A stretch of 10,666 nt of DNA from contig JBKPDO010000199.1 in the NCBI GenBank assembly GCA_046727955.1, positions 1 through 10,666 of the forward strand, in the 5' to 3' direction. Source of the stretch: DASVXQ01 sp046727955 (lineage in GTDB: Bacteria; Actinomycetota; CALGFH01). Positions within the stretch are counted from its first letter, which is position 1; every line of letters begins with the position of its first letter. Shown here in pieces: positions 1-5,595 of this stretch. The position numbers and the translations under genes were made by a program. The notes under the pieces were generated by a model. The model had not been told where the DNA came from and searched no databases. It worked only from the letters and a program-made list of their open reading frames with translations.

Positions 1-168
1 GACGCCGACCTGGCCGTTCTCCAGCCGGTGGATCTTCCACTCCGACGCACGGATCGCCTCGCCAGCCTGCTCGCGCGACAGGCCCTGCTCGGTCCGAAGC
101 CGGCGGAGCTGGGCGCCGACCAGCATCCGGCGGACGGTCGGCCCGCCTCCTGGCTGCACCGTGGTCAC
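1..168 (-). CDS. XRE-family helix-turn-helix regulator, N-terminal part (runs off the left edge)
   Basis: Fifty-six codons are visible on the minus strand, from a GTG start at 168 to the window edge. The start is supported by GGGAGG (complement of 175-180) six bases upstream. Residues about 19-56 form the start of a Cro/C1-type helix-turn-helix: GAQLRRLR, then GLSREQAGEAI (helices 2-3), then SEWKIHRLENG, the usual end of the recognition helix. This exact style (PTVRRMLVGAQLRRLR...) is typical of actinobacterial regulators that carry a C-terminal DUF5753 domain. That domain would lie outside the window, so it is inferred, not seen. Such proteins are thought to be DNA-binding regulators and are often found beside small DUF397 proteins or PF04672 methyltransferases. 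The gene is transcribed divergently from the receiver-domain gene and shares a 181-bp control region with it. The family call is confident; the target genes are unknown. Confidence 0.9.
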   Translation of the reverse strand, partial: MTTVQPGGGPTVRRMLVGAQLRRLRTEQGLSREQAGEAIRASEWKIHRLENGQVGV

Positions 169-216
169 GTCTTGCCTCCCGGCTCCTGTGGATGGGTCAG
201 CGCATAGTCTGACACT

Positions 217-228
217 GTCCCTGGGGAC
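217..228. promoter_or_regulatory. Short palindrome upstream of the XRE gene
   Basis: GTCCC at 217-221 and GGGAC at 224-228 are perfect inverted arms around a 2-base centre, about 50 bp upstream of the XRE start. Such a dyad could be an operator for the adjacent regulator. At this length in GC-rich DNA it could also arise by chance. No clear -35/-10 pair was found with it. Confidence 0.2.
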
Positions 229-240
229 GACCAACCACTC

Positions 241-308
241 GCATTCCGCGTCTGCACTTAGCATCTGACACTTGGCATTCGCACTTGCATCCGCACTTGG
301 CGTAAGTG
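241..308. repeat. Degenerate array of GCATYC/CACTT repeats ending in an inverted repeat; possible operator region
   Basis: CACTT occurs four times in the same orientation, at 255, 269, 282 and 294 (spacing 14, 13 and 12 bases). Each copy is preceded by a GCAT-type element starting at 241, 261, 275 and 287. The last two units are nearly perfect 12-base repeats of GCATYCGCACTT. The array ends with CACTT (294-298), five bases, then AAGTG (304-308), a perfect inverted pair. The stretch is visibly less GC-rich than its surroundings and lies between the divergent XRE and receiver genes. Serial direct repeats plus a dyad between divergent regulatory genes suggest a protein binding region. They could also be a simple expanded microrepeat. 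A TTG-initiated extension of the receiver gene would read through part of the array as an Ala/Leu-rich stretch, but it lacks a ribosome binding site. Confidence 0.5.
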
Positions 309-349
309 ATCATAAGGACGGCCAAGCCACGCATACCACGCGAGGAATC

Positions 350-772
350 ATGATGCTAGGGGCGAGCAGCGACGCCGCGACCACGCTCCGAGTACTGGTC
401 GTCGACGACAATGCCGTGCTGCGCGACCACGTGCGCGTGGCGCTCGAGGACGCCGGGCTGATGGTGGTTGGTGAGGCCGCTGATGGCGCTCACGCTCTTG
501 CCCAGGCAGGCATACGAGACCCTGACGTGGTGCTGATGGATCTGCGTATGCCCGGAATGGACGGCATCCAGGCCGCCCTGGCCCTGCGGGAGCAGCAGCC
601 AGAGATCCGCGTGGTGCTGTGGACTGGGGAGAACGACGCGGAGCTTGCCAGCGCCATCCGCAAGTCCGGGGCACATGCCGGCGTTGCCAAGGGGACCCGC
701 ACGGTCGAGCTGGTCGCCATCTTGCGGAGGGTCTGCGAGGGGTGCCGACGCCCGAGGCACGGCGGAGGCTAA
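350..772 (+). CDS. Stand-alone receiver-domain response regulator (NarL-like REC, no output domain)
   Basis: This 140-residue protein is essentially one CheY-like receiver domain (residues about 13-128). The acidic pair is D19-D20 in VLVVDD, the phosphoacceptor is D64 in VVLMDLRMPGMDG, the switch threonine is T92 in VVLWTG, and the conserved lysine is K114 in GVAKGT. All catalytic positions are intact, so it should accept phosphate from a histidine kinase. The sequence around K114 (KGTRTVELVAILRRV) resembles receivers of NarL/LuxR-type regulators. However, the reading frame stops about 12 residues after the receiver (tail GCRRPRHGGG) and no DNA-binding helix-turn-helix follows. No kinase gene is in the window. 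GAGGA at 342-346 precedes two consecutive ATG codons at 350 and 353; the second has the better spacing. A longer form from a TTG at 272 lacks a ribosome binding site. The methyltransferase gene follows after 119 bp with its own ribosome binding site. Confidence 0.88.
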   Translation: MMLGASSDAATTLRVLVVDDNAVLRDHVRVALEDAGLMVVGEAADGAHALAQAGIRDPDVVLMDLRMPGMDGIQAALALREQQPEIRVVLWTGENDAELASAIRKSGAHAGVAKGTRTVELVAILRRVCEGCRRPRHGGG

Positions 773-891
773 CGGTCGGGGACGCCCTCTTCTGGTCGGC
801 TTGGACGGCGGAGTCTCGGCCCTCACTCCCGGTAGGCCCCCGATCACAGCTATCATCTGGACGCCTTCTACGCACGGAGGAGGAACGCGCG

Positions 892-1800
892 ATGTCAGCC
901 CAACCACCAGCATCCCCCGAGCTGAGCCCCGACGACCCGCTAGGCGTCAGCCATCCCAACACCGCCCGCATGTGGAACTACCACCTCGGCGGCAAGGACA
1001 ACTACCCGGTCGACCGGGAGGCATCCAAAGCGTCCAGTGCGATGCTGCGGGGCCTCGGCGCGCCAACCGGCGAGGACGCCGCCCAGGAGGGCCGCCACCT
1101 GCTCCAGCGGATGGTGGACTACATGCTCGGGCAAGGCATCCGCCAGTTCCTCGACCTCGGCTCCGGCTTCCCGAACATGGCCAACACCCACCAGATCGCC
1201 CACCGTGTCGACCCGGAAGCGCGCGTCGTCTACGTCGACCTCGATCCGATCGTGTCGACCCATGCGGCCGCGCTGATGGCCGGCCCCAACGTGGTCACGC
1301 TCAGAGCGGACCTGCGCGAGCCGGAGCAGGTGCTCGGCGACAAGCGGGTGCACGACCTGCTCGACTTCGACCAGCCGGTCGGGATCATGTTCATCTGCAT
1401 GCTGCACTGCCTGTGGGATGAGGAAGACCCGTGGGGGGTCGTGCGGCAGTTCCGGGACGCGGCGGCGCCGGGCAGCCATCTGGCCATCAGCCACATGACC
1501 AACGAGACCCGTCCGCAGGCCGCCGAACGGCTCTTCCAGATGACCCAAGAGCTGCACTGGAGCACGCCGCTCATCATGCGTAACCGGGCGGACATCGCGC
1601 GGCTCTTCGACGGGTTCACGCTGGTGGAGCCTGGGCTGGTGGCTCCCGCGCAGTGGCGACCCGACCTGCACAATCCGCTCCGCATTCGTGGACAGGAGGA
1701 CGAGGAGGGCGAACTCGTGCTCCAGCGCAGGTCTCCCGAGCGGCCCGAGGATGATCGCGGAGTCGCCTGGCACCTGTGTGGGATCGGCGTCAAGGACTGA
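892..1800 (+). CDS. SAM-dependent methyltransferase of the PF04672 (Methyltransf_19, formerly DUF574) family
   Basis: The protein has 302 residues, close to the usual 260-300 of this actinobacterial family. The N-terminus carries the family hallmark NTARMWNYHLGGKDNYPVDR (residues 23-42). The Rossmann methyltransferase fold follows. FLDLGSGFP (86-94) is the glycine-rich SAM-binding motif I, VVYVDLDPIV (112-121) is motif II with the acidic residue that contacts the ribose, and VTLRADLREP (135-144) is the next strand. VGIMFICMLHCL (163-174) is the strand-4 region. The closing signature FTLVEPGLVAPAQWRPD (242-258) is also diagnostic. The physiological substrate of this family is generally not known. 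The ATG at 892 is chosen because GGAGGAGGA (876-884) lies 7 bases upstream and the family homology begins just after it; the frame is open further upstream but without a comparable start. XRE/DUF5753-type regulators often accompany this family, as here. Confidence 0.93.
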   Translation: MSAQPPASPELSPDDPLGVSHPNTARMWNYHLGGKDNYPVDREASKASSAMLRGLGAPTGEDAAQEGRHLLQRMVDYMLGQGIRQFLDLGSGFPNMANTHQIAHRVDPEARVVYVDLDPIVSTHAAALMAGPNVVTLRADLREPEQVLGDKRVHDLLDFDQPVGIMFICMLHCLWDEEDPWGVVRQFRDAAAPGSHLAISHMTNETRPQAAERLFQMTQELHWSTPLIMRNRADIARLFDGFTLVEPGLVAPAQWRPDLHNPLRIRGQEDEEGELVLQRRSPERPEDDRGVAWHLCGIGVKD

Positions 1801-1834
1801 CTACGTCGGGGACGCGCTGCGGAGTTACCTTGGC

Positions 1835-3130
1835 TCAGGCCGCCTGGGGGGCGCTTTGCACTTCGGCGACCTCGACCGTGTCCGCGGCGGCGTTCTGGCG
1901 TCTGGAAAGGACCAGGAATGGCAGCGCCAGGATCGAGATCCCTGCTCCCAGCAGATAGGACGGCGCGTACCCCCACACGTCGGCTGCCCGACCGAGTACC
2001 GGCTGGGCCCAGACCCCGCCGCTGGAGCTCATGAGCGAGTCGAACGAGAGGACCGTCGCACGCTGATGCGACGGGATCAGGCCGTTGAGGTAGGTTTGCC
2101 GGATCGGCATCGTGGCTGCAAACAGCAGCCCCCAGACGACGACCAGCACGATCACCGCCCAGAAGCTCTCGACGATCCCGATCAGGCCAAGGGTTGTCAC
2201 GGTAAGTCCCGCCGTCGCGATCAGCGCCGAGGTGCGGCGGCGGAAGCGCCGGCGGATCCAAGGCGCGGCGACCCCGCCGAGGATTTGTGCGCCGGCGACG
2301 ATCGCCGCCACCAGGCCGGCGATCTGGTAGGCGTGCGGGTCGCCGTACAGCTCGAGCAGGTACGGCTGCAGGGCGTAGAAGGCGTAGATGCCGACGCCGC
2401 CGGTGAACAGGGCCTCGACCATCAGCCACTTGACGGCAGGTACCCGCCAGCCGTAGTCGATCGAGGCGGCGGCGACCTTTCGCATCTCGGCCAGGGGCCG
2501 ACCACCCTTTTCCGGGGTGAACCCGATGTCGTGCATGAGCCTGAAGGCGACCACGAACATCACCATCAGGATGATGCCCCTGAGCACGAACGGCACCCCA
2601 AGATTGGTCTGCTCGGCGATGAACCCTCCCGCAACCGAGCCGCTGAGCATCGCCGCTCCGGTGACGACCTGGCCGCGCCCGAATACCTTTTCCATCGCGC
2701 CGGTGAAGCCGGTCGCCGTGAGCGCATCGACCAGCCACGCCTCCACCGCGCCGGAGAAGAACGTGAACCCCAGACCGAGCAGGATCGAGACGACCGCCCA
2801 CTGCCAGAACGGTGCTCCGGTCTGCCAGAGCAGGACGTACAGCAACGTCGACGCGCTCAGCGTCACCGTGCCGAGCAGATACGACATCCGGCGTCCCAGG
2901 GTGTCGGCGACGATGCCGGTCGGCACCTCGAACAGCACCATCCCGGCGGTGAAGAAAGCGTTGACCGCGAACGCCTCCAGGTTGGACAGCCCGGCGTCGA
3001 GGAGGAAGATCGTATTGATCCCCCAGATCAGTGACGCCGCCAGCGTGTTCCCGAGCAGCAGCAGTAGGTAGGTGCGCTGGACGGTGCGGGGTGTCGGCGC
3101 GCGCTCAGATGGGGTGGCCGCGGTCGTCAC
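1835..3130 (-). CDS. Major facilitator superfamily (MFS) transporter
   Basis: This 431-residue integral membrane protein has about twelve hydrophobic segments, split by a central cytoplasmic loop at about residues 200-230. Motif A of the superfamily is visible in the loop after TM2 as GIVADTLGRR (72-81), and the first half contains the typical FEVPTG run before it. The second half includes PIRQTYLNGLIPSHQRATVLS (342-362), common in MFS proteins annotated as putative drug or metabolite exporters. The substrate cannot be read from the sequence. Both termini are polar and Ala-rich. The start is a GTG at 3130 with AGGGAG (complement of 3137-3142) six bases upstream. It lies 31 bp downstream of the predicted propeller gene on the same strand, so the two are probably co-transcribed. 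It converges with the methyltransferase gene, leaving only 34 bp between the two stop codons. Confidence 0.92.
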   Translation of the reverse strand: MTTAATPSERAPTPRTVQRTYLLLLLGNTLAASLIWGINTIFLLDAGLSNLEAFAVNAFFTAGMVLFEVPTGIVADTLGRRMSYLLGTVTLSASTLLYVLLWQTGAPFWQWAVVSILLGLGFTFFSGAVEAWLVDALTATGFTGAMEKVFGRGQVVTGAAMLSGSVAGGFIAEQTNLGVPFVLRGIILMVMFVVAFRLMHDIGFTPEKGGRPLAEMRKVAAASIDYGWRVPAVKWLMVEALFTGGVGIYAFYALQPYLLELYGDPHAYQIAGLVAAIVAGAQILGGVAAPWIRRRFRRRTSALIATAGLTVTTLGLIGIVESFWAVIVLVVVWGLLFAATMPIRQTYLNGLIPSHQRATVLSFDSLMSSSGGVWAQPVLGRAADVWGYAPSYLLGAGISILALPFLVLSRRQNAAADTVEVAEVQSAPQAA

Positions 3131-3161
3131 GTCTGTCTCCCTGTCGTTTGGGTGTCTCGAC

Positions 3162-4142
3162 TTAGAGACCGTTCAAGACCGCGGAACTCATCGACACTGA
3201 TCGATATTCCTCTTGGGAGCTCTCTTCTTGGGAGCTCTCGTCGTCGACTGGGACGTAGTAGAGCAGCGAGCCGGCCTCGCCCGGCGCGGCACCCTCCACG
3301 GGCAGGAACAGGCTGACCATGATCGCGTTGCGGCCCGACGGGTCGCGCAGGGTGGCCGCGGTGGGGTTGGCGAACGCCCTGCTGGCCCGGTGGGTCACGA
3401 CCTCAAGCCGCTGCGCGGTCCCGGCCGAGCGGTCGTACAGGTATACCCGCCAGCTCCCGAAGTCGCCTTCGCGTCCTTGCGCCTCGACCAGGTCGTAGTC
3501 CCGCTGCTGGTAGCGCAGGTGATCGCGGTCGCCGATATTGCCGCCGACCCGCTCACCGGCCGCCGTGGCCGCCCGCTGGACGGCGGCGTCCAACGCTGGG
3601 TCGGTAGCGGCGGTCCACTGCCTGAAGCCGGCCAGCGTGCCTCGGGCTTGCCGGTCGACCCGGCAGTCGCGGTGATAGTGGAAGCCGATATCGATGGTGG
3701 AGGCGTCCACGTCAGGGTCGAAGACGATCCGGCGGATGCTCGGGGTGCCCTCGTTGCAGGCGCTCAGCGTCCGGACGGCCAGGAACTCTCGTGCCGGGCG
3801 TCCTTCCAGCAGCGCCTCAAGGGTCGCCCAGTAACGCACTCGGAGCCGGCCGCCGTTGCCGTCGTTGAATTCGGCCGCCGTCAGCAGGCCGCCGTCCGGG
3901 GCGATGGCGATCGTCGGCTGGGTGGCTGGCTCGTCGATCACCGCGCGGTGCGCCCACGTCAGCAGGTCGGTGGAGGAGGCAAGGTGGCACACCCGGCCGC
4001 TGTGGTAGGCGGCCAGGTAACCGCCACCGGGGCTCTGGATCACCTTGGCCGTGTCCATCCGGTTGCCAAGCGAATCTCTCGCGTCGTAGCGGAACGCGGT
4101 CGCGGCGCGGACATCGCTCAGCAGCGCAGCCAGCGAGGTCAT
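3162..4142 (-). CDS. Unrecognised protein, predicted beta-propeller (BNR/GH43-like fold)
   Basis: The 326-residue protein was not recognised as a named family. Repeated short blocks read like beta-propeller blades: GGGYLAAYHSGRVCHLASSTDLLTW (39-63) has the S-x-D-x-x-x-W pattern seen in BNR/sialidase and GH43-like blades. TQPTIAIAPDGGLLTAAEFND (74-94) and the block GNIGDRDHLRYQQRDYDLVE (201-220) repeat the theme. No signal peptide or membrane segment is visible, so it is probably cytoplasmic. Conserved-looking acidic and His residues (D30, E91, H155, H157) could be catalytic, but this is speculation. The ATG at 4142 is preferred because the 45 upstream in-frame codons (to a TTG at 4277) look like non-coding composition. 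Its Shine-Dalgarno is weak. The C-terminus has a duplicated SSQEE (303-312). It sits 31 bp upstream of the MFS gene, suggesting a shared role in handling a small molecule or sugar. That role is an inference only. Confidence 0.75.
   Translation of the reverse strand: MTSLAALLSDVRAATAFRYDARDSLGNRMDTAKVIQSPGGGYLAAYHSGRVCHLASSTDLLTWAHRAVIDEPATQPTIAIAPDGGLLTAAEFNDGNGGRLRVRYWATLEALLEGRPAREFLAVRTLSACNEGTPSIRRIVFDPDVDASTIDIGFHYHRDCRVDRQARGTLAGFRQWTAATDPALDAAVQRAATAAGERVGGNIGDRDHLRYQQRDYDLVEAQGREGDFGSWRVYLYDRSAGTAQRLEVVTHRASRAFANPTAATLRDPSGRNAIMVSLFLPVEGAAPGEAGSLLYYVPVDDESSQEESSQEEYRSVSMSSAVLNGL
3211..3240. repeat. 15-bp tandem duplication in the 3' end of the propeller gene
   Basis: TCTTGGGAGCTCTCT (3211-3225) is followed directly by TCTTGGGAGCTCTCG (3226-3240), identical at 14 of 15 positions. 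The duplication is in frame and encodes SSQEE twice near the C-terminus of the minus-strand protein. It looks like a recent replication-slippage event. Confidence 0.85.
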
Positions 4143-4200
4143 CGAGCACTCATCGTGCGGTACCTCATCCGGTTTCTCAGCCCGACCCGCCACGCCTCCT

Positions 4201-4234
4201 GCGCGCCAGCTCGGCGACAGTCCTGTCGAGCGGC
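4201..4234. promoter_or_regulatory. Interrupted inverted repeat upstream of the propeller-MFS pair
   Basis: Within the 285-bp gap between the divergent propeller and DivIVA-like genes, three arm pairs nest on one axis: 4201-4205 with 4230-4234, 4207-4210 with 4226-4229, and 4214-4218 with 4221-4225. The core CGACAG-TC-CTGTCG (4213-4226) is a perfect 14-bp dyad. It lies 59-92 bases upstream of the chosen propeller start, so it could be an operator or a leader hairpin. No convincing -35/-10 pair was identified in the rest of the gap. Confidence 0.4.
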
Positions 4235-4418
4235 GCCTTGTCCATCCCGCTCTCACCACCCATGCCTCTGGATCCAACGATAGTAGGACAGGACCGTAAC
4301 GCGGCTTGGGGCGACGACGGTCTCTATGGCGAGGTGCGCCCGGCTCTTCGCCGCCGAACTGCCTGGGTGGCCAGTGCAGGGATTACCAGACCTGTCGCCA
4401 CGGCCTGCCGTTCTCCAA

Positions 4419-4448
4419 GGAGACCCTATGAGCGGAGACCCTATGAGC
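4419..4448 (+). promoter_or_regulatory. Exactly duplicated ribosome binding site and start codon of the DivIVA-like gene
   Basis: GGAGACCCTATGAGC occurs twice without a gap, at 4419-4433 and 4434-4448. Each copy holds a GGAG Shine-Dalgarno core, a five-base spacer, an ATG and the next codon. Because the unit is 15 bp both ATGs (4428 and 4443) are in frame, so the protein can begin MSGDPMSVFE or MSVFE. The upstream copy has the longer AAGGAG (4417-4422), and is taken as the start. Confidence 0.85.
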
Positions 4449-5354
4449 GTGTTCGAGCCGCAAACCACGGCTGCGTCCGCCGCGGGAATCGAGCTTGACC
4501 CACCAGACTTCCCGGTAGTAGTGCGGGGGTACGACCGCCAGCGAGTCAACGCCTACCTCCAGAGCCTCGTCTCGCGACTCGCAGCCGAGCACGACCGAGC
4601 CACCCAGGCCGAGCAGGCGGCCGCCAACGACCAGGCAACCATGTTCGAGCAGCTGGGCGCCAAGGCGATCAAGGCGCTCGAGCTGGCGAGCCAGTCGGGG
4701 GAAGCGCTGATCGAACAGGCAAAGGAACGCGGCGAGGTAATCGTTCAAGAGGCGGAGAGCCAGGCAGCCGACCTGCTCGAAGAGGCCAAGCAGCAGGCGG
4801 ACCGGCTGCACGCGGCCGCCCGTGGCACGCTCAGAGAAGCCGCTGACGACCGCGACCGGATCCTGGCCGAGGCCAGTGAGGGGGCCACGCAAATCCGTAC
4901 GCTCGCCGAAGACGACGCCCGGGCCACGCTGGAGGAAGCGGAGTCGGCGAGCCAGCGCATGTGGCAGAAGGCCCGGGCTGAGTGCACCGCCATGCAGGCC
5001 GAGACCGCGCGGCTGCAGAAGCTCCGCGACGAGACGATGGAGTACCTCAGCCATGTACGGACCGAGCTCAACTCCTCGCTGTACGTTCCACTTCCAGAGG
5101 AGGAGCCGGACCCGGAACTGACGTGGGAGCCGGATGTTGTCGTGCGGGACGTCCCCGACGGCGCGGAGGCTATGGCGAGCGCCGACCCAGAGCTCGCTGC
5201 TTCAGATGATGCAGCGGAGCCCGACTCGACCTTGGAAGTCGAGCCCGAGTCCGGCGAACCCGCCTCGGCGCCGCCGGATGGTCTCGTCACCGGCACCGGG
5301 ACGGCTCCGCGTCGTAGCCCAAGGCGCAAGCACGGAGAGGGTGCCAGCGCCTGA
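4428..5354 (+). CDS. DivIVA-domain coiled-coil protein
   Basis: The 308-residue protein opens with a short linker. A DivIVA-type N-terminal motif follows: FPVVVRGYDRQRVNAYLQSL (28-47), matching the conserved pattern of a Phe, a Gly-Tyr-Asp turn and an amphipathic Val/Leu helix. In known DivIVA proteins this region binds curved membrane. Residues about 50-215 are a long Ala/Glu/Gln/Arg-rich helical region with heptad-like spacing, including repeated EA-x-x-QA-x-x-LL patterns (107-133), expected to form a parallel coiled coil. The C-terminus is low complexity: an acidic Pro/Glu/Asp stretch (223-282), then a basic tail PRRSPRRKHG. Actinobacterial relatives act in polar growth, septum placement or cytoskeletal scaffolding. 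It is shorter in its N-terminal part and differs in its tail from classical Wag31/DivIVA, and it lacks the usual ftsZ-region neighbours, so it is a paralogue rather than the main DivIVA. Translation starts at a duplicated start site. Confidence 0.85.
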   Translation: MSGDPMSVFEPQTTAASAAGIELDPPDFPVVVRGYDRQRVNAYLQSLVSRLAAEHDRATQAEQAAANDQATMFEQLGAKAIKALELASQSGEALIEQAKERGEVIVQEAESQAADLLEEAKQQADRLHAAARGTLREAADDRDRILAEASEGATQIRTLAEDDARATLEEAESASQRMWQKARAECTAMQAETARLQKLRDETMEYLSHVRTELNSSLYVPLPEEEPDPELTWEPDVVVRDVPDGAEAMASADPELAASDDAAEPDSTLEVEPESGEPASAPPDGLVTGTGTAPRRSPRRKHGEGASA

Positions 5355-5391
5355 TCAGTCAGCGCCGGTCTCGAACAGCAGGCAGGAGGAG

Positions 5392-5529
5392 GTGGCGTGC
5401 GCGACCCCGGCGATCCTGGTGCGCCTGGACCGGATCATGCTGCCCGAGATCGAGGAACTGCTGGTCGAGGCGTGGCTTTGCCGCGCACCCAAGCGTCTGG
5501 CCGCCGAATACCTCGACGCCGCACCGTGA
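5392..5529 (+). pseudogene. Probable C-terminal remnant of a YjbR/MmcQ-family protein
   Basis: A short plus-strand frame encodes TPAILVRLDRIMLPEIEELLVEAW followed by LCRAPKRLAAEYLDAAP before a TGA at 5527-5529. The order (hydrophobic strand LVRLDRI, helix EIEELLVEAW, then APKRL) matches my recollection of the C-terminal end of YjbR/MmcQ-like proteins (PF04237), which are usually about 110-120 residues. Only about 40 residues are present. The frame upstream runs into the DivIVA-like gene with no further family resemblance, so roughly two-thirds of the gene is missing. A GTG at 5392 has AGGAGG (5384-5389) only two bases away, too close for good initiation but enough that a 45-residue peptide cannot be excluded. 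The assignment to the family is from pattern memory and moderately sure. Confidence 0.5.
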
Positions 5530-5549
5530 GCTACACGCATCCCCTTTGT

Positions 5550-5578
5550 GGAGGCGAATCCGCCTGAGGCGGGCCTCC
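5550..5578. terminator. Possible hairpin terminator between convergent transcripts
   Basis: GGAGGC (5550-5555) pairs with GCCTCC (5573-5578). Alternative smaller stems lie inside it: AGGCG-AATC-CGCCT (5552-5565) and CCGCC-TGA-GGCGG (5560-5572). The site lies between the plus-strand YjbR-like remnant and the minus-strand permease stop codon. It has no T-run on either side, so it would be a U-less hairpin of the kind often proposed in actinobacteria. Confidence 0.35.
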
Positions 5579-5595
5579 CAGCGATGAGGAGCAGC

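Noticed and set aside
272..349. N-terminal extension of the receiver protein from a TTG at 272
   Set aside because: It has no ribosome binding site, runs through the CACTT repeat array, and adds residues not part of a receiver domain; the ATG pair at 350/353 has GAGGA just upstream.
775..1816. GTCGGGGACGC occurs on both sides of the methyltransferase gene (near 776 and 1806)
   Set aside because: An 11-base match of GC-rich sequence is not enough to argue for attachment sites or target duplications, and no integrase or transposase is present.
1230..3034. Long open frames overlapping the methyltransferase and MFS genes (minus 1230-2801, plus 1688-3034)
   Set aside because: Their translations are Arg/Gly/Pro/Asp-rich with no domain signal, as expected for out-of-frame reading of GC-rich genes; the methyltransferase and MFS frames carry clear family motifs.
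4143..4277. 45-codon upstream extension of the propeller protein from a TTG at 4277
   Set aside because: The extension has no suitable ribosome binding site, looks like non-coding composition and would cover the dyad at 4201-4234.
3213..4283. Plus-strand frame of 356 codons opposite the propeller gene
   Set aside because: Composition looks like an antisense shadow (Val/Gly/Arg/Ala-rich, no motif), while the minus-strand frame has blade-like motifs and an operon partner.
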